From an uncultured Prevotella sp. (GTDB taxonomy: Bacteria > Bacteroidota > Bacteroidia > Bacteroidales > Bacteroidaceae): a DNA stretch of 45,023 bases. The position numbers and the translations under genes were made by a program. The DNA is taken from assembly GCA_900317545.1 (NCBI GenBank), contig ONHE01000091.1, forward strand, positions 1-45,023. The letters run 5' to 3'. Of this stretch, positions 36,144 to 42,956 are shown piece by piece (the first letter of the stretch is position 1; each line of letters starts with the position of its first letter). Under the pieces are notes generated by a model, which ran no database searches, was not told where the DNA came from, and saw only the letters and a program-made list of their open reading frames with translations.

Positions 36144-37016
36144 ATGAAAAAATTGACTTTCGCAGCCGCCATGGCTATTGCGGTTGCTGCATTCACATCC
36201 TGCGGCAACTCCACCCCCAAAGCTAACCTGAAAACAGATGTTGACTCTATGAGCTACGCCATCGGTCTCTCCCAGACCCAGGGGCTGAAAGAGTTCTTGG
36301 TAGGACGCATGAGAATCGACACGACCTACATGGAACAGTTCATCAAGGGACTCAACGACGGCGCCAATGCCGGTGACGATAAAGGAAAGGCAGCATACTA
36401 TGCCGGCATCCAGATCGGCCAGCAGATCTCCAATCAGATGATCAAGGGCATCAACGATGAGGTGTTCGGCGAAGACTCCACAAAGTCTATCTCGCTCAAA
36501 AACTTCATGGCAGGATTCGTCGCAGGTACGACCGGCAAGAACCAGCTCATGACCATGGACATTGCACAGCAGGTCGCACAGCAGAAGACACAGGCCATCA
36601 AGCGCCAGAGCATGGAGAAACAGTTCGGCGCAAACAAGGCTGCGGGCGAGAAATTCCTTGCCGAAAACAAAAAGAAACCGGGCGTGAAGGTGCTCCCCAG
36701 CGGCGTTCAGTACAAGGTGATCAAAGTCGGAAACGGCCCCATGCCTAAGGACACCTCCATGGTCAGCGTCAACTACGAGGGACGGACGATCGACGGCAAG
36801 GTCTTCGACAGCTCCTACAAGCGCAACCAGCCGCTCAAGCTGCGTGCCAATCAGGTGATCAAGGGATGGACCGAAGCACTGGTCCACATGCCTGTCGGAT
36901 CCGTATGGGAGGTCTACATCCCGCAGGATCTGGCTTACGGAGACCGTCAGCAGGGCAACGACATCAAGCCGTTCTCTACGCTGGTCTTCAAGATCGAACT
37001 TCTCGGAATCGAATAA
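36144..37016 (+). CDS. FKBP-type peptidyl-prolyl isomerase, lipoprotein
   Basis: A 290-residue FKBP. MKKLTFAAAMAIAVAAFTSC ends in a lipobox Cys, indicating a membrane-anchored periplasm-facing lipoprotein. The dimerisation domain (about 30-160: SMSYAIGLSQTQGLKEFLVGRM) and a helical linker precede the isomerase domain (about 180-290: VSVNYEGRTIDGKVFDSSYKR, VIKGWTEALVHMPVGSVWEVYIPQDLAYGDRQ). It should speed proline isomerisation and act as chaperone for envelope proteins. It shares a transcript with the cytoplasmic copy before it; a terminator follows. Confidence 0.94.
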   Translation: MKKLTFAAAMAIAVAAFTSCGNSTPKANLKTDVDSMSYAIGLSQTQGLKEFLVGRMRIDTTYMEQFIKGLNDGANAGDDKGKAAYYAGIQIGQQISNQMIKGINDEVFGEDSTKSISLKNFMAGFVAGTTGKNQLMTMDIAQQVAQQKTQAIKRQSMEKQFGANKAAGEKFLAENKKKPGVKVLPSGVQYKVIKVGNGPMPKDTSMVSVNYEGRTIDGKVFDSSYKRNQPLKLRANQVIKGWTEALVHMPVGSVWEVYIPQDLAYGDRQQGNDIKPFSTLVFKIELLGIE

Positions 37017-37035
37017 TTCAACGGATATAAAAGGA

Positions 37036-37066
37036 AAGGGGCGGGCATGTATGTTCGCCCTTTTTT
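37036..37066 (+). terminator. Intrinsic terminator between FKBP genes 2 and 3
   Basis: Plus strand: GGGCG/CGCCC stem (with a possible longer bulged stem) followed by TTTTTT at 37061-37066. Copy 3 may therefore have a separate or reduced level of expression. Confidence 0.72.
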
Positions 37067-37091
37067 CAAGAAAAGCTATCAATTCAAGAAC

Positions 37092-38003
37092 ATGAAAAAG
37101 ATTATCTTCCTTTTGGGAATGCTTCTCGCCAGTACGGCATTCAATGTCACACTGGCCGAAAACAAGAAGGACAAGAAAAAGAAACAAGCCGAAGAGGCTC
37201 CCCTCAAATTGGAATCAGCGGCCGACTCGATCAGTTACGCAGCCGGAATGACCGCCACACAAGGGCTCATCCCCTTCATCCAGCAGCAATACGGTGTCGA
37301 TACGACCTACATGGCCGACTTCATCACGGGTTTCAAGGAAGCCCTATCGCAGGCTAAGGATCCCCGTTTCAAGGCTTATAATGCCGGTGCCCAGATCGCC
37401 GAAATGGCTGCCGGGCGCATCTTCCCGGGCATGAAGACTGCCTTCGACGGCACCCCCGACTCGCTCTCAGCCGACATCTTCTACCGCGGTTTCGAAGCTG
37501 CACTCCATGGCGACTATCACGTTTACGCACAGACCGAGGCCCAGCAGTTCTTCGAGAAACGCCAGCAACAGATCACCGATGCCAAGAACGAGGCTTACAA
37601 AAAGCAAAATGACGAATGGCTCGCACAGAACAAGACGAAGCCGGGCGTACAGACTACGGCCAGCGGACTGCAATATAAGGTCATCACCAACGGCACTGGC
37701 GAGAAGCCGAAAGCAGGCGACAAGGTCACCGTACGCTATGAAGGCAAGATGATCGACGGCACCGTCTTCGACAGCTCCTATAAACGCAAGCCCGACACAT
37801 CAACTTTCGGCATCGACCAGGTCATCAAGGGATGGACCGAAGGACTGCAGCTCATGCCCGTCGGAAGCAAGTGGGAGCTTTACATCCCGCAGAATCTGGC
37901 TTATGGAGAGCGGAATGCAGGCGAAATCAAACCGTTCTCCACGCTGATCTTCACCGTCGAACTGGTCAGCATAGAGCATCCCGCCACACCGGCGAAAAAA
38001 TAA
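37092..38003 (+). CDS. FKBP-type peptidyl-prolyl isomerase, periplasmic
   Basis: A 303-residue FKBP. The signal peptide MKKIIFLLGMLLASTAFNVT is cleaved near LA-ENKK, with Glu rather than Gln at +1, and is followed by a Lys-rich linker. The dimerisation domain (about 40-165: DSISYAAGMTATQGLIPFIQQ) and isomerase domain (about 190-295: VTVRYEGKMIDGTVFDSSYKR, VIKGWTEGLQLMPVGSKWELYIPQNLAYGERN) follow. It is probably a soluble periplasmic partner of the lipoprotein form. The ATG at 37092 is chosen because the earlier one lies inside the terminator hairpin. Confidence 0.92.
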   Translation: MKKIIFLLGMLLASTAFNVTLAENKKDKKKKQAEEAPLKLESAADSISYAAGMTATQGLIPFIQQQYGVDTTYMADFITGFKEALSQAKDPRFKAYNAGAQIAEMAAGRIFPGMKTAFDGTPDSLSADIFYRGFEAALHGDYHVYAQTEAQQFFEKRQQQITDAKNEAYKKQNDEWLAQNKTKPGVQTTASGLQYKVITNGTGEKPKAGDKVTVRYEGKMIDGTVFDSSYKRKPDTSTFGIDQVIKGWTEGLQLMPVGSKWELYIPQNLAYGERNAGEIKPFSTLIFTVELVSIEHPATPAKK

Positions 38004-38233
38004 CTCTTGCCCTTGCGGACGATCACGATCCGCAGGGCGGAAAGCGGATACCGTCGCGCCGAAAGCCGATGCCGGATCACGCTCACTGACAAGGCCGCAG
38101 AGGAAGCCGACAACGCTTCGCCTGCGGCCTTTGACGTTTCGGCTCCCCGCCACACGCATCCACCGCCCGCATTCCGCCGCCCATCTGTATCATGAGATTC
38201 ACCGATCTACAGCCGGAGTTGTCATCCCGTCGG

Positions 38234-38335
38234 GCAAGAGCTATGCTCCGGGGCGTCTAAAGCTATGCTCCGCGCGCCCCGGAGCATAGCTTTAGACAGG
38301 CCAAAGGATAGCTCCGCCAACGCCTTGGCAATCAA
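38234..38335. repeat. Composite intergenic repeat block D
   Basis: Array plus linker only, in the orientation of block A, within the 500-base gap between the last FKBP gene and the Lrp gene. It includes a perfect 18-bp stem (38255-38272 with 38280-38297, 7-base loop) around the AGCTATGCTCCG core, then GGATAGCTCCGCCAACGCC (linker). The preceding stretch (38004-38233) holds an imperfect hairpin at about 38012-38037 but no gene. Confidence 0.78.
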
Positions 38336-38399
38336 TTAGTTGGAAAGGATCATTTTTCCGCAGCCGACGGACGGAAAAAATGCCGTTAACGGACTTATT

Positions 38400-38447
38400 C
38401 CAAACAAATTGCACGGATAATCTAAAAAAATCGCGCAATTTGTTTGG
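38400..38447. promoter_or_regulatory. Perfect 13-base inverted repeat over the Lrp promoter
   Basis: CCAAACAAATTGC (38400-38412) and its exact complement GCAATTTGTTTGG (38435-38447), 22-base spacer. The right arm covers the -33 TTTG of the Lrp gene, so a protein bound here would block or position polymerase. Autoregulation by the Lrp-type product is the obvious candidate. Confidence 0.65.
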
Positions 38448-38474
38448 CGTGTCATTAAAAATAACTACATTTGC
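38443..38474 (+). promoter_or_regulatory. Promoter of the Lrp operon
   Basis: Plus strand: -33 TTTG (38443-38446), 19-base spacer, -7 TACATTTGC (38466-38474). Exact consensus, about 31 bases before the ATG. Confidence 0.85.
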
Positions 38475-38505
38475 TTACATTTTGTAAACCTATAGAAACC
38501 TGATC

Positions 38506-38970
38506 ATGGAAAAGATCGACAAACTGGACAAGAAAATACTGAGCATCCTGTCGCGCAACGCCCGCATTCCGTTCAAAGACGTAGCTGCTCAGTGCGGCGT
38601 TTCGCGTGCCGCCATCCATCAGCGCGTGCAGCATCTAGTAGACGGAGGCATCATCACAGGCAGCGGATTCGATGTCAATCCGAAGAGTCTCGGCTATTCA
38701 ACCTGTACCTATGTGGGCCTCAACTTGGAGCGCGGGAGCATGTACAAGGAAGTCGTGGAACGGTTGGACAAAATCCCCGAGATCGTGGAATGCCATTTCA
38801 CCACAGGCCCCTACACCATGCTCATCAAGCTGTATGCACGTGACAACGAACAGTTGATGGACCTGCTGAACAACCGCCTGCAGCGCATTCCGGGCGTCGT
38901 GAGCACCGAAACGCTGATCTCACTCGAACAGAGCATCAAGCGCGAGATCCCCGTATCGATCGAAGAGTAA
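38506..38970 (+). CDS. Lrp/AsnC-family transcriptional regulator
   Basis: A 154-residue regulator. The N-terminal helix-turn-helix (about 5-55: LDKKILSILSRNARIPFKDVAAQCGVSRAAIHQRVQHL) is followed by a RAM/ACT-like effector domain (about 65-145: STCTYVGLNLERGSMYKEVVERL, VECHFTTGPYTMLIKLYARDNEQL). Members sense amino acids and usually regulate their own promoter and adjacent amino-acid genes. It lies nine bases before the C26-M19 fusion, so that gene is a likely target. The 13-base inverted repeat upstream fits an Lrp-type operator. The ligand is unknown. Confidence 0.94.
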   Translation: MEKIDKLDKKILSILSRNARIPFKDVAAQCGVSRAAIHQRVQHLVDGGIITGSGFDVNPKSLGYSTCTYVGLNLERGSMYKEVVERLDKIPEIVECHFTTGPYTMLIKLYARDNEQLMDLLNNRLQRIPGVVSTETLISLEQSIKREIPVSIEE

Positions 38971-38979
38971 ACGAGCACA

Positions 38980-40887
38980 ATGGACTGTTTCAACCTCAAG
39001 ACTCACCTGAATCAGATTTACGCGCATTTTCCCGAGGCTTCCCGCAAACCGATGATCGGTCTCTCGGCCAATTATCGGGATGGGGACGCGACCCTGCGCG
39101 ACCGGTATTACAAGCAGATCATCACCGCCGGAGGCATCCCCGTGATCCTTCCGCCGACGGCTGACCGAGAAGTTTTGGTCAACACATTAGACCGCCTCGA
39201 CGGCCTCCTGCTGACCGGAGGAGGCGATTACAACCCACTTTGGTGCGGCGAAGAACCCGTCTGCAACCTGCACACGATCAACAGCGAGCGCGATTTGCCC
39301 GAACTGTTGCTCACGCAGCTGGCCTACAACCGTCAGATACCGATCCTCGGCATCTGCCGCGGCATCCAGACACTCGCCATAGCCTTAGGCGGAAGCGTGC
39401 GCCAGGACATCTATTCCGACACGCGCCCGGTGGATCCAGCTTCCGGAGAGACCTTCACGCCAGCCTTCATCAAGCACAGTCAGGATGCAGAGAAATCGGA
39501 ACCGACGCACGCTGTCCGCATCTCCCGCGGATCCATCTTGGCACAGATCTATGCGCCTGACGCATCATCTGCCTCCGCCACAGCTGACAAGGGCCGCGAC
39601 GGCGACATCCGTATCTACGTCAATTCCTATCATCATCAGGCCGTCGGTGACGCAGGCAAGCGGTTCCGCGTCACGGCCGTAGCCCCCGATGGGGTCGTCG
39701 AAGGCATGGAAAGCAGCGAGGCAAAGCCCATCCTCGGCGTACAATGGCACCCCGAATGGATGGGCAGCGAAGGGCAGAAACTGTTCGGCTGGCTCGTACG
39801 CGAAGCCGAAACGTTCGTCAAAGCGAAGTCGCTTCACCATCGCATCCTCACCCTCGACACCCACTGCGACACGCCGATGTTCTTCCCGCAGGGCATCGAT
39901 TTCGGACGCAGAGACCCGCGCGTGTGCTACGATCTGCAGAAGATGGCCGAAGGACGCACCGATGCCGTGACCATGGTAGCCTATCTCCCGCAGCCGAAGA
40001 TCGGCGAGACCTTCTCCTCAAAGGTCGACTTGCGGGGCATCAGAACTCACAACCCCGACCTCGTCGGCCGCTATCCCGGTCTGGCAGAGGACGAACCCAC
40101 CATCACTCCGAATGCCTTCGCTGACCTCATCTTCGACAAGATCGAGGCCATCGTGCAGCAATACAGCCCCTACGTCAGCATCGCCCGCACCCCGCAGGAT
40201 CTCTATGCCGACAAGCGCAACGGGCGCAAAAGCATCATGCTGGGCATCGAGAACGGGCTCGCCCTCAATCATGACCTCACCAATGTGAAGCACTTCGCCC
40301 AGCGCGGAGTGGTCTATATCACGCTCTGCCACAATGGTGACAACGATCTGTGTGACAGCGCACGGGGCTGCAACACGCACCAGGGCGTCAGCCTCTTCGG
40401 CGAAAAGGTCATCCGGGAAATGAACCGTCAGGGCATCATGGTCGACCTCTCCCATGCCGGCGAGAAGTCTTTCTACGACGCACTCGACATCAGCACCACC
40501 CCCATCGTGTGCAGCCACTCCGACTGCAAGGCGCTCTGCGACGTGCCGCGCAACCTCACCGACGACCAGCTGCGTGCCCTCTCGGCCCGCGGTGGCGTAG
40601 CCCACATGACGCTCTACAACAACTTCCTCCGCCCGGCAGGAGAAGCCTCGGTCCTCGACCTCATCGATCATCTCGAGCATGCCGTCAGCATCATGGGCAT
40701 CGATCATGTGGGATTGGGCACCGACTTCGATGGCGACGGTGGCGTCAAAGGCTGTGCCGACGCCTCCGAACTGGTCAACTTCACCCGACATCTGCTCCGC
40801 AAGCGCTACTCGGAGCGCGACATCGAGAAGATCTGGGGCGGCAACTGGCTCCGTGTGATGACACAGGTGCAGAACGAAAAGCATTAA
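38980..40887 (+). CDS. Fusion of C26 gamma-glutamyl hydrolase and M19 membrane-dipeptidase-type enzyme
   Basis: A 635-residue two-enzyme protein. Residues about 22-282 are a class I glutamine-amidotransferase-fold C26 (PuuD-like) hydrolase: nucleophile Cys126 in LGICRGIQ, then His257 and Glu259 in VQWHPEW. Residues about 288-632 are an M19 dipeptidase: His295 and Asp297 in LDTHCDTP, bridging Glu424 in LGIENG, His492 in DLSHAGE, His513 in CSHSDC, Asp582 in LGTDFDG. All catalytic residues appear intact. No signal peptide, so cytoplasmic. C26 enzymes cleave gamma-glutamyl bonds; M19 enzymes cleave dipeptides such as Cys-Gly or those with D-residues. The pairing suggests stepwise breakdown of gamma-glutamyl peptides. 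Operon: Lrp regulator, this gene, glutaminyl-cyclase-like gene (42-base gap). Confidence 0.9.
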   Translation: MDCFNLKTHLNQIYAHFPEASRKPMIGLSANYRDGDATLRDRYYKQIITAGGIPVILPPTADREVLVNTLDRLDGLLLTGGGDYNPLWCGEEPVCNLHTINSERDLPELLLTQLAYNRQIPILGICRGIQTLAIALGGSVRQDIYSDTRPVDPASGETFTPAFIKHSQDAEKSEPTHAVRISRGSILAQIYAPDASSASATADKGRDGDIRIYVNSYHHQAVGDAGKRFRVTAVAPDGVVEGMESSEAKPILGVQWHPEWMGSEGQKLFGWLVREAETFVKAKSLHHRILTLDTHCDTPMFFPQGIDFGRRDPRVCYDLQKMAEGRTDAVTMVAYLPQPKIGETFSSKVDLRGIRTHNPDLVGRYPGLAEDEPTITPNAFADLIFDKIEAIVQQYSPYVSIARTPQDLYADKRNGRKSIMLGIENGLALNHDLTNVKHFAQRGVVYITLCHNGDNDLCDSARGCNTHQGVSLFGEKVIREMNRQGIMVDLSHAGEKSFYDALDISTTPIVCSHSDCKALCDVPRNLTDDQLRALSARGGVAHMTLYNNFLRPAGEASVLDLIDHLEHAVSIMGIDHVGLGTDFDGDGGVKGCADASELVNFTRHLLRKRYSERDIEKIWGGNWLRVMTQVQNEKH

Positions 40888-40929
40888 TCCGGAAGGCCGG
40901 AAGTTCAGTCCCGAAATGGCAATATATAT

Positions 40930-41970
40930 ATGAAAAAATCAATGAAGATAACTATCGGCATCGTCATCGGCCTTGCGGCCGTCGTAGGCGCCAGTCATTT
41001 ATACAACAAGCAAGCCTCCTCTCCCGAGACCGAAGAGATGGAAGAGGCGGAAAAGGTGAAGCCTGTCGGACCGGCATTCGATGCCGACTCGGCCTACGCT
41101 TTCGTCAAGTCGCAGTGCGACTTCGGTCCTCGCGCGATGAATACCGCGGCGCATGACCGCTGCGCAGCATGGATCATCGGCAAGTTCAAGCAGTATGGCT
41201 GCACCGTGAAGACGCAGAATGCCGATCTGAAAGGCTATGACGGCACTGTCCTGAAGAGCTGTAACATCATCGCAAGCACCCATCCCGAAGCCACCACGCG
41301 CATCCTCATCTGCGCCCATTGGGACTCCCGGCCGTGGGCGGACAATGATCCCGACTCAACCAAATGGCGCACCCCGATCATCGCCGCCAATGATGGGGCG
41401 AGCGGAGTGGGCGCCATGATCGAGCTCGCAAGGCTCATTCAGGCCAACCCCTTGCCGCATCAGGAGAACACGCCCATAGGCATTGACTTCGTCTGCTTTG
41501 ACGCGGAGGACTGGGGGACGCCACAATGGGCGGACACGGAGGATGATCCTGCCAGCTGGGCATTAGGCGCCCAGCACTGGGCCGGCAATCTTCCGCAGGG
41601 CTATGAAGCCCGTTACGGCATCCTGCTTGATATGGTCGGCGGTCAGGGAGCACGCTTCTACCGCGAAGGGATGTCCATGCAGTATGCGCCGGAGATTGTA
41701 AAAAAGGTGTGGAAAGCAGCGCGCCAGGCCGGCTATGGATCGTTTTTCCCGAAGCAAGACGGCGGTATGATCACCGATGATCATGTTCCCGTGAACCAGA
41801 CTGCAAAGATCCCGACCATCGACATCATTCCTTATTATCCGCAATGTGAGCAAAGCAGCTTCGGTCCGACATGGCACACGGTGGCCGACGACATGGATCA
41901 CATCGACCGAAACACGCTCAAAGCCGTAGGACAGACGCTCGTACAGGTGCTGTGGACGGAAGGGATGTGA
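40930..41970 (+). CDS. M28-family glutaminyl-peptide cyclotransferase-like protein
   Basis: A 346-residue protein with an N-terminal membrane anchor (about 6-22) and an M28 fold facing the periplasm. The metal and catalytic region is AHWDSRP (129-135), NDGASGVG (154-161, Asp155), CFDAEDWG (189-196, Glu193-Asp194) and DMVGG (234-238). A WHT motif at 315-317 (GPTWHTVADDMDHID) corresponds to the Trp-His pair of animal-type glutaminyl cyclases. The segment WALGAQHWA after the Glu-Asp pair also resembles that family. It would convert N-terminal Gln of secreted proteins to pyroglutamate. Nine proteins here expose Gln at +1. An M28 aminopeptidase is the alternative. Confidence 0.8.
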   Translation: MKKSMKITIGIVIGLAAVVGASHLYNKQASSPETEEMEEAEKVKPVGPAFDADSAYAFVKSQCDFGPRAMNTAAHDRCAAWIIGKFKQYGCTVKTQNADLKGYDGTVLKSCNIIASTHPEATTRILICAHWDSRPWADNDPDSTKWRTPIIAANDGASGVGAMIELARLIQANPLPHQENTPIGIDFVCFDAEDWGTPQWADTEDDPASWALGAQHWAGNLPQGYEARYGILLDMVGGQGARFYREGMSMQYAPEIVKKVWKAARQAGYGSFFPKQDGGMITDDHVPVNQTAKIPTIDIIPYYPQCEQSSFGPTWHTVADDMDHIDRNTLKAVGQTLVQVLWTEGM

Positions 41971-42097
41971 TGAGGGGAGGAAGGATGAGGTGATGAGAGA
42001 GGAAGGATGAGGAAATGAGAGATGAAGGATGAGGTGATGAGAGAGGAAGGATGAGGGGATGAAAGATGAGGGATGAGAGGATGAAAGAGGAGGGGGA
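41971..42097. repeat. Purine-rich, C-free tandem repeat
   Basis: This follows the cyclase-like gene directly. A 32-base unit recurs exactly at 41981-42012 and 42025-42056 (44-base period), built of GATGAG, GAGAGGAAG and GATGAAAG variants. From 41958 to 42099 the plus strand has no C at all, 142 bases, marking it off from the GC-balanced surroundings. It lies between convergent genes. Confidence 0.8.
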
Positions 42098-42126
42098 TTC
42101 GTGACCCGAAATCTGTTTGCAGGCCG

Positions 42127-42777
42127 TCAGAGTTGTCCTGATTCGACTTGGAGCACGATGCGCTCGGTGAGGCGGTCGACACCTTCGGGATCGTAAGACT
42201 TCTTCAGACTGGCTCCGTAAATCCACGCGAAAGCCTGATAGATGCCGGCTTTGACGGGCCCGAGAAATGCCTGGATGGCCCCGAAAGCCGAGTTGTTGCA
42301 TTCGCGGTAGACTAATTTGATGAGCAGTTTCCCCTGCTGATAGGTGAGTTTTTTCATCCTCGGGGTGTACTCCTTGCGTATGCTTTTCTCCACGTATGCC
42401 ATGTGTGCGTCTTTCGCACGCTTGTTCGGCAGCGTCTCCAAATACTCATAGGTCTCGAGGATGATGCTTCTGATCTCCTTAGCGATAGGCAGCACCTTCT
42501 TCACATTGTACACCAAGCGGTTGTAGGCGGCGCGTTGGGCGGCACTGGAGAACTGCACCGTAGGATAGACATAGACATTGTTGAGTTCGACATACTGTAT
42601 GGAGTCGCGGCCGAAGAGGACCTTCCCGATCTTCACCATAGGCTCGAAGGTGGGATTGTCCATGTCTACGACCTGGTCTTCGGGGTTCACCCGACCCGGC
42701 CGGTCATTCTGCCCGAAGGCGCGGATGCTGCCTGCAAGCGCAAGGGCGATCAGAAATGCGATTCTCACTGCTGTCAT
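42127..42777 (-). CDS. DUF4294 secreted protein
   Basis: A 216-residue protein. The signal peptide MTAVRIAFLIALALAGSIRA ends near FG before Gln. The rest matches DUF4294: VELNNVYVYPTVQFSSAAQRAAYNRLVYNVKKVLPIAKEI, LETYEYLETLPNKRAKDAHM, and KLTYQQGKLLIKLVYRECNNSAF. The family is confined to Bacteroidota and has no known function. The ATG at 42777 is chosen because the earlier one (42786) lies within the gene's own -7 box. It diverges from the helix-hairpin-helix barrel gene. Confidence 0.87.
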   Translation of the reverse strand: MTAVRIAFLIALALAGSIRAFGQNDRPGRVNPEDQVVDMDNPTFEPMVKIGKVLFGRDSIQYVELNNVYVYPTVQFSSAAQRAAYNRLVYNVKKVLPIAKEIRSIILETYEYLETLPNKRAKDAHMAYVEKSIRKEYTPRMKKLTYQQGKLLIKLVYRECNNSAFGAIQAFLGPVKAGIYQAFAWIYGASLKKSYDPEGVDRLTERIVLQVESGQL

Positions 42778-42782
42778 CGGGT

Positions 42783-42791
42783 GCAAAAGTA
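42783..42791 (-). promoter_or_regulatory. Promoter -7 box of DUF4294
   Basis: Minus strand TACTTTTGC, exact consensus, only six bases before the chosen ATG, so the transcript would be nearly leaderless. The upstream -33 is AT-rich without a clear TTTG. Confidence 0.65.
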
Positions 42792-42829
42792 GCGATAAAA
42801 TCTCGTTGCGAAAAATAATTTCCGTTTTA

Positions 42830-42861
42830 TTTGCTTGATTAACAAATTCAAACTATTTTTG
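42830..42861 (+). promoter_or_regulatory. Promoter of the helix-hairpin-helix barrel gene
   Basis: Plus strand: -33 TTTG (42830-42833), 20-base spacer, -7 TATTTTTG (42854-42861). The leader is about 90 bases and contains a 14-codon frame. Confidence 0.82.
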
Positions 42862-42890
42862 TCCCGTACGGCTTCTATAACAGCCAATCC

Positions 42891-42935
42891 ATGAAACCAA
42901 CTTCTCCGAATCGGGGAGCTGCAGATTTCCTTTAA
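42891..42935 (+). CDS. Possible 14-codon upstream leader peptide
   Basis: Within the leader of the following gene, ATG to TAA encodes MKPTSPNRGAADFL. The bases around this ATG (CCAATCCATGAAACCAAC) nearly repeat those around the true start at 42957 (CCAAACCATGAAACCACA), so both peptides begin MKP. A short CTCC/GGAG hairpin lies inside it. It could be a decoy left by a local duplication or a translated leader that tunes the main gene. There is no coding evidence beyond the start context. Confidence 0.35.
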   Translation: MKPTSPNRGAADFL

Positions 42936-42956
42936 GGCCACTACAACCGCCAAACC

